A stretch of DNA of 38,058 nucleotides, from contig JALHUR010000013.1 in NCBI GenBank assembly GCA_022867325.1, forward strand, positions 1 through 38,058. Reading direction: 5' to 3'. Position 1 is the stretch's first letter. Each line of letters begins with the position of its first letter. Below are positions 29,640-38,058 of the stretch, in pieces. Source of the DNA: Candidatus Aminicenantota bacterium (GTDB lineage: Bacteria; Acidobacteriota; Aminicenantia; Aminicenantales; JAFGBC01). The position numbers were made by a program, and so were the translations under genes. The notes under the pieces are model-generated. The model did not search any database. It had not been told where the DNA came from and saw nothing but the letters and a program-made list of their open reading frames with translations.

Positions 29640-31385
29640 ATGAAAAGCCTCTTCGTCTCGCTTTTGCTGCTTCTGGTCAGTAATCCGGTCGCGGCGGCGG
29701 ATGAGCCGTTCTTCGCGCCCGTGAAATCTAGCGGGAACATCACCGCAAAGCTGTATCCGACCGAGGTCGTGAAAACGGGGTTCTCCGTTCTGGTCAGCTT
29801 CGGGATGCCTTTTTCTCGCGGTTCGATTACGACGGCGGCGCTGCGGACCGTCCGTGTCCTGATAAACGGCACGGAGATACCGGCCTATGTCGACCAGCTG
29901 ACGCCGTGGCGGCACGCGACGAAAAATTCAATCGATCGCAAGTCCGTGCGCGTCGCTCGCATCCAATTCAGCTACACCTTCTCGGCGGCCTATCCCGCCT
30001 TCGAGAGCCTGACGATCGAATGGGGACTTCATGATCGCGCCAAGAACATCGCGACCCTCCGGAAGCCGCGATCGGCCTGGCACCTTGTATCGAGCGGCAC
30101 GTTCGTGGCCGCGGACCTGGTCTATGAGCCCGACGTCTACGTGGTCCTACCCACGGCCGCGCTGACGCAGGGAGTCCTCCGACCGGGCCGCATGAATCCG
30201 TTTTCCAATTCGGTCGCCTCCAAGCGAGACTCGCCGACCGCCATGTGCAATAAATGGAATTGGCCCGGATACCAAGAGCTGGAGCACGCGGCGAAGAACA
30301 ACTTCTATGCGATCATCAACGAGGATGACCCGCATGTGACGAAGGAGAACCTCTGCGATTACAAGAACGCGTTGTCGGACACGAACGGCGAGCCGTGGCT
30401 CTATGATCGCTCGTCGGCGATGTTCGGACTCTATTTCCGGAGCGGGTTCTTCAGGGCCCTGCGGGAGGCCGTGCGGAGCGCGGAGTATTACCGAAACCAT
30501 CTTTCTCGTGCCGGGTTCTTCACGCTCAAGGATTACGATGATCCCAAGTACAGCTACAGTGAATGTCTCGCCTACCTATGCTGGACGACCGGCGATCAGC
30601 AATCGCTCGCGGGTACTTCGGCGGTTGTGTCGGCCTTCAAGGACGTCACGGCCAGATGGAACTCCAGCCTCAACTTCTGGACCGAGCGCCATGCCGGATT
30701 CAAGTTGCTGGCGAACGTCGTCGCCTACGAAGTCTATGGGACATCCGGCTATCGCGACGCCGTGTTGTCCGAAGCCAAGGACTTCATCTGGCATCAGAAC
30801 GGGGCCGGAGGATTGATCCCCGCGAATCACGTCGACGGCGGGCTCTACCACCTCGGCTCTCAGCACGATTGGGATTGGGACCAGGATTCCTACGGCGCCT
30901 CGCCCTGGATGACCGTGCTGCTCCTGGATGCCATGGTGCGCGCTTATGCGGTCACTGAAGATCCGCTGATCGCGAAATTCATCCAGCGAGTCGGCGCCTT
31001 CGAGAAGGCGGCGATGAACGTCACGAAGAATCATCTTTACGAATACGGTCCGTACGAAAACCAGGCTCTGGCCGTCCCGGTCTATGCGTTGCTTGCCGAC
31101 GGCACTTTCGGAGCCACCAGCTGGGAAGACTCCGAGCACGCGCTCGACGTCGCCTCGGCCCTTGCCTGGGCCTCCTATTTCGCAAATCTTCTCGGTTCGC
31201 CCGACCCCACCCTCCGGCAGGCCGCCGTTTCCTACTACAAAACTTATCAAATCGGCGTGAACTACTGGATCCGTCCCGACTCCCCGGTCCAGTACGGCAA
31301 GACGGCCTTTCGCGTCTCACCGTGGCGAAAGTACGGGTGGGAGCACCGCGTGAGCGCGAGCTTTTCCTGGATCATTAGCCCTTAG
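29640..31385 (+). CDS. Secreted protein, possibly polysaccharide-active (six-hairpin-like)
   Basis: 581 aa from MKSLFVSLLLLLVSNPVAAA with GGGAGGAGG upstream; Trp/Tyr-rich repeats such as 'GGLYHLGSQHDWDWDQDSYGASPWMTVLLLDAMVRAYAVTED'. Family not certain. Confidence 0.55.
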   Translation: MKSLFVSLLLLLVSNPVAAADEPFFAPVKSSGNITAKLYPTEVVKTGFSVLVSFGMPFSRGSITTAALRTVRVLINGTEIPAYVDQLTPWRHATKNSIDRKSVRVARIQFSYTFSAAYPAFESLTIEWGLHDRAKNIATLRKPRSAWHLVSSGTFVAADLVYEPDVYVVLPTAALTQGVLRPGRMNPFSNSVASKRDSPTAMCNKWNWPGYQELEHAAKNNFYAIINEDDPHVTKENLCDYKNALSDTNGEPWLYDRSSAMFGLYFRSGFFRALREAVRSAEYYRNHLSRAGFFTLKDYDDPKYSYSECLAYLCWTTGDQQSLAGTSAVVSAFKDVTARWNSSLNFWTERHAGFKLLANVVAYEVYGTSGYRDAVLSEAKDFIWHQNGAGGLIPANHVDGGLYHLGSQHDWDWDQDSYGASPWMTVLLLDAMVRAYAVTEDPLIAKFIQRVGAFEKAAMNVTKNHLYEYGPYENQALAVPVYALLADGTFGATSWEDSEHALDVASALAWASYFANLLGSPDPTLRQAAVSYYKTYQIGVNYWIRPDSPVQYGKTAFRVSPWRKYGWEHRVSASFSWIISP

Positions 31386-31407
31386 ACATTGAATATGAGG
31401 TCTGGGT

Positions 31408-32187
31408 ATGTCTGAATATCTCAAATTGCTGGCCACGCCCATGGTGTGTGTGATCGTTTTTCTTGCATCCGGCTTAGTCTTGACGCGCCGTGCGAAACAG
31501 AAGTCGTTACGGGCTGCAATCGGCTGGTATCTGGCAAGTGGGGCGCTTTTAATCCTGTTCCTGCTGAGTTTCAAGCCCGTTGCCAACATTCTGGTGAACA
31601 CGCTTGAATCGCCATATAAGCCGGTAACGCAGGCAGACCTGGAAAAAACGGATATTATCGTCATCCTGACAGGCGGGATAGCGCCGGTAGGCAGTTATCA
31701 AAGGACCGCGGAGGCAAGCGGCACGTCGTATTCCCGGATATTCAACGGAGTCGAGATGTTCAAAAAAAGTCACGCCCGGCTATTGGTTGTTGCGGGCCTG
31801 GGGCGTGAAGGAGAGGCAGTGTCGGAAGCGGCGGTCATGAAAGACCTGGCGATTAAGCTGGGCGTGGCGCCGGATATGATCATTACGGAAGAGCGATCGC
31901 ATACGACTATGGAGAGTATTATGGAACTGCGTAAGATGGGGCTGTTCGATAAGAATACCACAGTCGGGCTTGTTACGTCCGCGATCCATATGATGCGTTC
32001 GGTCTGGACGCTACAGAAGGCATTTCCTGATATTGAGATCGTTCCCCTGCCGGCCGAGTATCTGTCTGACCAGAAATTGTTTTCTTTTCATAAATTAGTC
32101 CCGTCAGGGGATGTCTTTGTGAATAGCACCAGCGTTATACATGAATGGAGCGGCCTTCTGTGGTACAAGCTTAAATTGAGGAAATAG
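31408..32187 (+). CDS. YdcF/ElyC/SanA family (DUF218) protein
   Basis: Two N-terminal TM helices then 'DIIVILTGGIAPVGSYQRT...SYSRIFNGVEMFKKSHARLLVVAGLG', 'ITEERSHTTMESIMELRKMG'. Confidence 0.82.
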   Translation: MSEYLKLLATPMVCVIVFLASGLVLTRRAKQKSLRAAIGWYLASGALLILFLLSFKPVANILVNTLESPYKPVTQADLEKTDIIVILTGGIAPVGSYQRTAEASGTSYSRIFNGVEMFKKSHARLLVVAGLGREGEAVSEAAVMKDLAIKLGVAPDMIITEERSHTTMESIMELRKMGLFDKNTTVGLVTSAIHMMRSVWTLQKAFPDIEIVPLPAEYLSDQKLFSFHKLVPSGDVFVNSTSVIHEWSGLLWYKLKLRK

Positions 32188-32358
32188 TGCAAATACAAAG
32201 ACACATATGTGAATTTCATAAAAATGGGATCACGGAATATTTTATCTATTCAACTTAGGCGCAAGTTACCAAAAATCAGGCCAATTCTGAATGACTTTCG
32301 CTTTTGCTCCGGTGTTTTAATCCTACGCCGTCATCCGGCTTACATCTGAGAAATACTC

Positions 32359-32523
32359 ATGGAAGAATTTCTCAAGTCTTTGGAAGTGAGCCGAGGATTC
32401 TGCCGCTCGTGCCATGCCAGGCGGCTGGAGGAGTGGGGCGAGTGGATGCGGGAGACGCTTAAGCGTCACCGATTATTTTCGCCTGGCATCTGCGATAATT
32501 TCAGCTTAATCCGGTCTGAATGA
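32359..32523 (+). pseudogene. Relic of IS91-type transposase zinc-binding region
   Basis: MEEFLKSLEVSRGFCRSCHARRLEEWGEWMRETLKRH...; 'GFCxSCHARRxxEWGEWMRE' is characteristic of IS91-type transposases; truncated at 54 aa. Confidence 0.6.
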
Positions 32524-32628
32524 TTCCTGTCATCCCTGTTTAAAGCTTGAAAGAGCTGCGGCCCCTCCGGCAAGGAATTCGGGCGTCAGGCTTGCGGCCG
32601 ATCCCGGCGGCAAGTACAATAGCGCTGC

Positions 32629-32718
32629 GGAGGGATGGCCGAGTGGTTTAAGGCGGCGGTCTTGAAAACCGCTTTCCGGTCTTCCGGAACGGGGGTTCGA
32701 ATCCCTCTCCCTCCGCCA
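32629..32718 (+). tRNA. tRNA-Ser (TGA), CCA encoded
   Basis: GGAGGGA...TCCCTCC acceptor stem, long variable arm, anticodon loop CTTGAAA, GGTTCGAATCC T-arm, GCCA end. Confidence 0.95.
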
Positions 32719-32777
32719 GACACCCCGGTTTGATTCCTCCCCGAAACGTGCTAAAATAACTCCGCTTTTCAGGCCGC

Positions 32778-32871
<94 letters not shown>

Positions 32872-32953
32872 GTTCTCCCCCCCGCGACGCAGTTTCGACC
32901 CTAGGCTTGTCTATTCCGGCCTTTTCCATTATCCTTTAAGCAAAGGAGCGATC

Positions 32954-34921
32954 ACGATCCGCCATCGAAACGCGTTGCGTTTTGTCTGCTGTGTCTGGGC
33001 TTATTTGCTGGCAGCGGCTCCCGCTCCCGGGCAGGATGAGGAAAGCCTCCAGGAACTCCAGAAGCTCCTCAAAACCCGTATCAGCACGGCCGCCAAATAC
33101 GAGCAGCTCGCCGGCGACGCCCCGGCCTCCGTCGCCATCGTCGGCTCGGAGGAGATCCGGCGATACGGATTCCGGACCCTGGACGAGGTCCTCCGGATCG
33201 TCCCCGGATTCGCCGCGAGCTACGACCGGAATTATGCTTACCTCGGCGTCCGGGGCTTCGGCCGTCCCACCGACTACAACGACCGGGTCCTTCTGCTCCT
33301 CAACGGGAACGCCCTGAACGAAGGGATGTACGGCAGCGCCGCGATCGGAACGGACCTGGGGCTGGACCTTGGGGCCGTCGAGCGGATCGAGATCGTGCGC
33401 GGTCCGGCCTCCGCCCTGTATGGGACCGGGGCGATGTTTTGCGTCATCAACATCGTTTCCAAGAAAGGGAGCGACCTCAACGGGTTTCGCATGTCGGCCG
33501 AGGTTGGGAGCTTCGGGCGGACCGGTATGTCGGCCGCGTTCGGAAAAAAGTTGGCGGATGGGACCGATATCCTGCTGGCAGCCCAGTTTTCCGACGTCAA
33601 GGGGCGGGACCTCTACTTCAAGGAATTCGACGATCCCGAAACCGACGGAGGATGGGCTCGGGGACTGGACTGGGACGTCAACTTCGGCCTTAACGCGAGG
33701 CTCGTCCGGGGCGGCTTGACGTTCCAGGCCATGGCCGCGTCACGCGGGAAGGGCATTCCGACCGCCCCCTGGGACACCGTCTTTGACGACCCTCGGGCCA
33801 AGACGCTGGACGTTAGGAGCGTGCTCGAACTCCGCTATGACCTCGATCTCGGGGCGGCCTGGATGGTCGGGCTGCGGAGCTATTACAATCATTGTCTATA
33901 TGAAGGCTATTATTCTTACGGATATCTCAACAGGGACGAGACAACCGCCGAAAAGCTGGGCGGGGAGATCCAACTTCGCTGGGACCCGAGCTCGGAGCAC
34001 CGTTTATTCGCCGGCGTCGAATATCAGAACCATCTCCGGGCCGATTATCGCAACTGGGATCCCCAGACGGTCAATTTCGACGGGAATTTTCCCTACCGGA
34101 TCTGGTCGCTGTACCTTCAGGATCAGATCAAGATCCGCTCGAACCTCTCCCTGACCCTGGGGCTGCGCCGGGACGAATATTCGACGGCCGGGAGTTCGAC
34201 GACGCCCCGGCTCGCTCTCGTCTATCATCCCTGGGCGGACGGCACCTTCAAGCTCCTCTACGGGGAGGCCTTCCGGGCGCCCAATCCCTACGAAGTTCAT
34301 TACGAGCTCCCGAGCGAAGGCTATAAGTCGAACCCGGGACTCCGGCCGGAAAAAATCAGATCCTTCGAGGCTATCTGGGAGCAGAAGTTGGGCCGCCCTC
34401 TGCTCGGCTTCGTCAACGTCTACCGCTACATCCTGTCCGGCCTGATCGACCAGGCGCCGGACCCTGCCGACGGGCTCCTCCAGTTCCGGAACTTGGGGAA
34501 GGTCCGGGCGGCCGGGGTCGAGCTGGGGCTGACCAGCCGTTGGGCGAGCGGCGTCTGGGCCCAAGCGTCCTATGCCTTTCAGTCGGCCGAAGACGCGGCG
34601 ACCGGAGCCAAGCTGACCAATGCCCTCACCCATGTCTTCAAGGCCGGCCTGTCCTGCCCCGTCTTTAAACTCGGTTTCGTCTCGATTCAGCTCCTGGCCG
34701 AATCGGAGCGGCTGACCGTGGCCCGGACCGCGACGAAACCCTTCCGGCTCGCCGACCTGGCGTTTGTCTCGGGCGATCGCCTGGAGCCGTTCAGGATCTC
34801 GGTCAGAATCCGCAATATTTTTAACGAGACCTACGCGCTGCCCGGAGGATTCGAGCACCGGATGCCCGCCATCGTCCAGGATCCCAGGAATTATTCCGTG
34901 AAGCTCGAATACCTCTTTTAG
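32954..34921 (+). CDS. TonB-dependent outer-membrane receptor
   Basis: Plug 'ASVAIVGSEEIRRYGFRTLDEVLRIVPGFAASYDRNYAYLGVRGFGRPTDYNDRVLLLLNGNALNEGMYG...VERIEIVRGPASALYGTGAMFCVINIVSKKG'; C-terminal 'NYSVKLEYLF'. Track start at 32792 lies inside a tRNA; the real start is uncertain. Confidence 0.88.
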   Translation, partial: TIRHRNALRFVCCVWAYLLAAAPAPGQDEESLQELQKLLKTRISTAAKYEQLAGDAPASVAIVGSEEIRRYGFRTLDEVLRIVPGFAASYDRNYAYLGVRGFGRPTDYNDRVLLLLNGNALNEGMYGSAAIGTDLGLDLGAVERIEIVRGPASALYGTGAMFCVINIVSKKGSDLNGFRMSAEVGSFGRTGMSAAFGKKLADGTDILLAAQFSDVKGRDLYFKEFDDPETDGGWARGLDWDVNFGLNARLVRGGLTFQAMAASRGKGIPTAPWDTVFDDPRAKTLDVRSVLELRYDLDLGAAWMVGLRSYYNHCLYEGYYSYGYLNRDETTAEKLGGEIQLRWDPSSEHRLFAGVEYQNHLRADYRNWDPQTVNFDGNFPYRIWSLYLQDQIKIRSNLSLTLGLRRDEYSTAGSSTTPRLALVYHPWADGTFKLLYGEAFRAPNPYEVHYELPSEGYKSNPGLRPEKIRSFEAIWEQKLGRPLLGFVNVYRYILSGLIDQAPDPADGLLQFRNLGKVRAAGVELGLTSRWASGVWAQASYAFQSAEDAATGAKLTNALTHVFKAGLSCPVFKLGFVSIQLLAESERLTVARTATKPFRLADLAFVSGDRLEPFRISVRIRNIFNETYALPGGFEHRMPAIVQDPRNYSVKLEYLF

Positions 34922-34928
34922 AGATCCG

Positions 34929-35498
34929 ATGAGGACCCTGCGGCCGGCCGCCCTGTTGTTGCTGGCGGTCGTGCTGTCCTCCGGCCAGGAGCCGGCCGTC
35001 CCGGTCGAGCTCCAGTATGACCTTATGATCAAGGTCTTGACCTTTGACCGCAACCTCAGAAGCCGGGTCGGCGCCGAGATCGTCATCGGGATTCCCTACC
35101 AGAAGTCCGTTCGCGAATCCGTCGCCGCCAAGGACGCCCTCCTCAAGGTCATCCGGACATCGGGCCCCTCGCCCTGGGACGACCTTTCCGTCCGCGCGGT
35201 CGCCTTCGAGCTCGACGATCCCAACGATTTGGACGAAATCTTCGGGCGGGAGGGGATCGACATCCTTTATATCCCGCCCCTCCGGGCGTTCGACGTCAGG
35301 GCCATCGTACCCGTCTGCAACGCCAGGCGGGTTCTAAGCTTCACGGGCCTCCCCGATTACCTTAAAGCGGGGGTCTCGATCGGATTCGACCTCAAGGAGG
35401 AAAGGCCCGAGATCCTGGTCAACCTGGTCAGCGCCCGTCTGGCCGGCGCCGACTTCAGTTCGAAGCTGCTGAGACTCGTCCGCGTGGTAGAGGAGTGA
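34929..35498 (+). CDS. YfiR-like (DUF4154) periplasmic protein
   Basis: 'VELQYDLMIKVLTFDRNL', 'DILYIPPL...ARRVLSFTGLPDYLKAGVSIGFDLKEERPEILVNLVSARLAGADFSSKLLRLVRVVEE' matches the YfiR layout. Confidence 0.7.
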   Translation: MRTLRPAALLLLAVVLSSGQEPAVPVELQYDLMIKVLTFDRNLRSRVGAEIVIGIPYQKSVRESVAAKDALLKVIRTSGPSPWDDLSVRAVAFELDDPNDLDEIFGREGIDILYIPPLRAFDVRAIVPVCNARRVLSFTGLPDYLKAGVSIGFDLKEERPEILVNLVSARLAGADFSSKLLRLVRVVEE

Positions 35499-37703
35499 AT
35501 GAAGATCATGGCCGCGCCGTCGTTCCTCGCCCCCCGCCGAATCAGCATCAAGCTCATCCTTGTCCTGATGCCCCTCGTTTTGGCCTTCAGTCTCTTGATC
35601 GTCCTGCTGGGCCCGCGCTACTTCCGGATCCAAGCTATCCACGAGCTCGAATACAAGTCGCTCAGCATCGCGGAGATGACTGCCTACAGCCTGGCCCCGG
35701 CCCTCTACCTCAACGACCGGCCGACGATCGACGAGGTCATCTCCAGCGTCCGGAAAAGCCCCGACCTGGACTACCTGGTCGTTTCAGACGGTTCTGCTAA
35801 GCCGCCGGCCTCCTACGGCCTCGAAGCCGCTGTCCGCTCCCGCTACCTGGAGATCGAGCGGGCCGGGATTTCGGCCGATGGCCTGGTCTACGGCGTCAAG
35901 GTCCCGGTCATCTACAACGACAGGAAGCTGGGCGATCTCCACCTCGGTTTCTCGATGAAGAGGGTTTATGAATTTATCGGAAACCTCAAGCGGACCCTCG
36001 CCCTGGTCGGGCTCGCTTTCTTCGTCATCGGGCTCGCCGCCGTTTTCCTGATCAGCAATGCCATTGCCGGGCCCTTGCGCCGCATGGCCCAGACGGCCGG
36101 CCGGATCGTCGAGGGAGATCTGACCCGGCGGGCCGACGTCTCCTCCCGGGACGAGACGGGCGATCTGGCCAGGTCCTTCAACACGATGGTCGATCACCTC
36201 GAAACGGCCCGCCGGACCCTCGAGCAGAGGGTCGAGGAGCGGACCCGTGAATTGAAAACGGTCGCCGACGCCCTCCGCGAAAGCGAGGAGCTGTTCCGGA
36301 GCATGGTCCAGTCGATGGGCGAAGGGGTCGGGATCGTGGACCCCGACGAGAAATTCATCTTCGCCAACGCCGCCGCCCACGCGATCTTCGGCCTGTCCGA
36401 AGGCCGGCTGATCGGCCTCGGTCTGGACGAGTTTATGACGGACGAACAGTTCGCGCTCATGCAGGAACAGACCCGGGCCCGCCGGCGCGGCCAGAAATCG
36501 GCCTACGAGGTCGAGATCAAATCGGCGGACGGGAAGAGCCGCACTCTTCATGTTTCGGCCATCACCCGCTTCGACCGGGACGGAACCTTCACCGGAACGC
36601 TGGGCGTTTTCTCCGACGTCAGCGAACGGAAATGGACCGAAATATCCTTGCGGGAAGCCAACGAGAGGCTCAGGCTGAGCGTCAAGGAACTGGAGGCCCG
36701 GACGGCCGAAATGACCTTCCTCAGCGAACTCTACGACTCCTTCCAAAGCTGCAAGAAAGAAGACGAGATCTATGAGTACTCAGCCCAGTTCGCCCGGAAG
36801 CTTTTCCCGGAGACCGGCGGAACCCTCTTCATTTTCAATGCCTCCCGGAATGTGCTCGAAGCGGTCGCCCGCTGGGGCGACGCCGCGCCGGTCCCGGAAT
36901 TCATGCTGGAGGACGATTGTTGGGGCCTGCGGCGGGGGAAAGCCTACGTCATGGATAATCCATCGACCCAACTCATCTGCCGGCACGTCGAACAATCCGG
37001 CCGGACGCCCGCGGCAACTATCTGCGAGCCCGTCGTCTCGGGCGGGCAGATGATGGGGCTTCTCTATTTAGAGGGATTGCCGGCCGCGTCCGGCGCCAGG
37101 ACCGATTTCGCCCGGAGGCTCTGGGCCCAGCTCGCGGCGAACTTTAGGGAGCGGATCTCGCTGGCCCTCAGCAACCTCCGCCTGAGCGAGAAGCTCCTCC
37201 AGCAGTCCATCCGGGATCCGCTGACGAACTTATTCAACCGGCGCTACATGGAGGAAACCCTCGAGCGCGAGATCTTCCGGGCAACGCGGTCCCAGCTTCC
37301 GCTCGGCGTCATCATGATCGACATCGATCATTTTAAAAGCTTCAACGACAGCTACGGCCATGAAGCCGGAGACGCCATGCTCAAGGCCATCGCCGCTTTC
37401 CTCCAGGATCAGGTCCGCAAAGAGGATGTCGCCTGCCGCTTCGGGGGGGAGGAGTTCACCCTGATCATGCCCGGCGCCGGCCTCCCGATCGTCCTGTCGC
37501 GAGCCCAATTCCTCCTGGAGCAGGCCCGCCTTGTTCATATTCCTTTCGCCGGGGGGGCGCTCGGTCCGGTGACGCTCTCCCTGGGCGTCGCCATGTTCCC
37601 GGAGCAGGGCCGGACGGGCGGCCTGGTCATTCATGCCGCGGACGAAGCCCTGCTCAAGGCCAAGCGTTCGGGTCGGAACCGGGTCGTCGTCAGCGACCGT
37701 TGA
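35499..37703 (+). CDS. Membrane diguanylate cyclase: periplasmic sensor, HAMP, PAS, GAF-like, GGDEF
   Basis: TM helices flank a periplasmic region; 'NAIAGPLRRMAQTAGRIVEGDLTRRADVSSRDETGDLARSFNTM' HAMP; PAS; 'DPLTNLFNRRYMEETLEREI...DIDHFKSFNDSYGHEAGD...CRFGGEEFTLIMPG'. Confidence 0.92.
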   Translation: MKIMAAPSFLAPRRISIKLILVLMPLVLAFSLLIVLLGPRYFRIQAIHELEYKSLSIAEMTAYSLAPALYLNDRPTIDEVISSVRKSPDLDYLVVSDGSAKPPASYGLEAAVRSRYLEIERAGISADGLVYGVKVPVIYNDRKLGDLHLGFSMKRVYEFIGNLKRTLALVGLAFFVIGLAAVFLISNAIAGPLRRMAQTAGRIVEGDLTRRADVSSRDETGDLARSFNTMVDHLETARRTLEQRVEERTRELKTVADALRESEELFRSMVQSMGEGVGIVDPDEKFIFANAAAHAIFGLSEGRLIGLGLDEFMTDEQFALMQEQTRARRRGQKSAYEVEIKSADGKSRTLHVSAITRFDRDGTFTGTLGVFSDVSERKWTEISLREANERLRLSVKELEARTAEMTFLSELYDSFQSCKKEDEIYEYSAQFARKLFPETGGTLFIFNASRNVLEAVARWGDAAPVPEFMLEDDCWGLRRGKAYVMDNPSTQLICRHVEQSGRTPAATICEPVVSGGQMMGLLYLEGLPAASGARTDFARRLWAQLAANFRERISLALSNLRLSEKLLQQSIRDPLTNLFNRRYMEETLEREIFRATRSQLPLGVIMIDIDHFKSFNDSYGHEAGDAMLKAIAAFLQDQVRKEDVACRFGGEEFTLIMPGAGLPIVLSRAQFLLEQARLVHIPFAGGALGPVTLSLGVAMFPEQGRTGGLVIHAADEALLKAKRSGRNRVVVSDR

Positions 37704-37830
37704 CCGTCTTTCGCCTTGCCTTGACTTTTAAGATGAGGTCTTTTACCATTCTTCCGGCCGTGATGCCCCCTACCATTGCTACTCAACTCAATCCCGGCTC
37801 CCATCCTTTTCTAGTGACAGGAGGACTCCG

Positions 37831-38058
37831 TTGAAGCTAAGCCCGTCCTGGAAGCTTTTCATTCTGGCCCTGGTCTCGATCGGCTCGGCCGGCTGTGCGC
37901 CCAAACCCTTGTCGACGGACGGCTATGCTGAAGTCCTGGCCGCCTTCCGGGAGCCGCCGTCCGAATACCGGAGCGCGCCGCTCTGGGTTTGGAATGAGCG
38001 GGTAACCGAGACGGCCATCGACGAGCAACTGGCCGACTTCAAGGCCAAGGGAATCGGC
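37831..38058 (+). CDS. Lipoprotein, possible GH106-like rhamnosidase N-terminus, off the right edge
   Basis: TTG start with AGGAGG 6 nt upstream: MKLSPSWKLFILALVSIGSAGCAPKPLSTDGYAEVLAAFREPPSEYRSAPLWVWNERVTETAIDEQLADFKAKGIG; lipobox SAGC. Missed by the ATG-only track. Confidence 0.6.
   Translation, partial: MKLSPSWKLFILALVSIGSAGCAPKPLSTDGYAEVLAAFREPPSEYRSAPLWVWNERVTETAIDEQLADFKAKGIG

Noticed and set aside
35784-36746. 320-aa minus-strand ORF opposite the diguanylate cyclase
   Set aside because: Shadow ORF; the sense strand has clear HAMP/PAS/GGDEF motifs.

Overview
The window is a high-GC, densely coded bacterial chromosome segment. Gene style suggests an Acidobacteriota/Aminicenantes-like organism, but that is inference. 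Most of it is housekeeping or secreted-protein content: an orphan alpha-2-macroglobulin with a CLEQ thioester, an FG-GAP propeller, an M14 peptidase, an EF-Tu domain-2-like small protein, a long-type SRP RNA, an OmpA protein, a GH2 beta-galactosidase, a zinc-ribbon Ser/Thr kinase with TPRs, an M28 peptidase, a DapA-family lyase, a zincin-like metallopeptidase, CobO, SerS, two tRNA-Ser genes, a TonB receptor/YfiR/diguanylate cyclase operon, and a lipoprotein running off the right edge. The most unusual signal is a pair of stand-alone, multi-stem RNA-like insertion elements (13934-14041 and 28699-28848). They have no protein of their own, share ends and cores, and sit 3' of TTGAC/TCGAC with no target duplication. 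One interrupts a secreted-protein gene so precisely that removing 150 bp restores the reading frame. The other sits in the loop of a REP-like palindrome. They resemble HEARO/omega-RNA or IS200/IS605-derived non-autonomous elements. Other notable points are an AbiEi/AbiEii cassette lodged inside a broken histidine kinase gene, an AT-richer island between serS and the tRNA-Ser pair bracketed by IS91-type transposase relics, and a rebuilt bait region in the alpha-2-macroglobulin. Family assignments come from reading the sequence; no database search was run.
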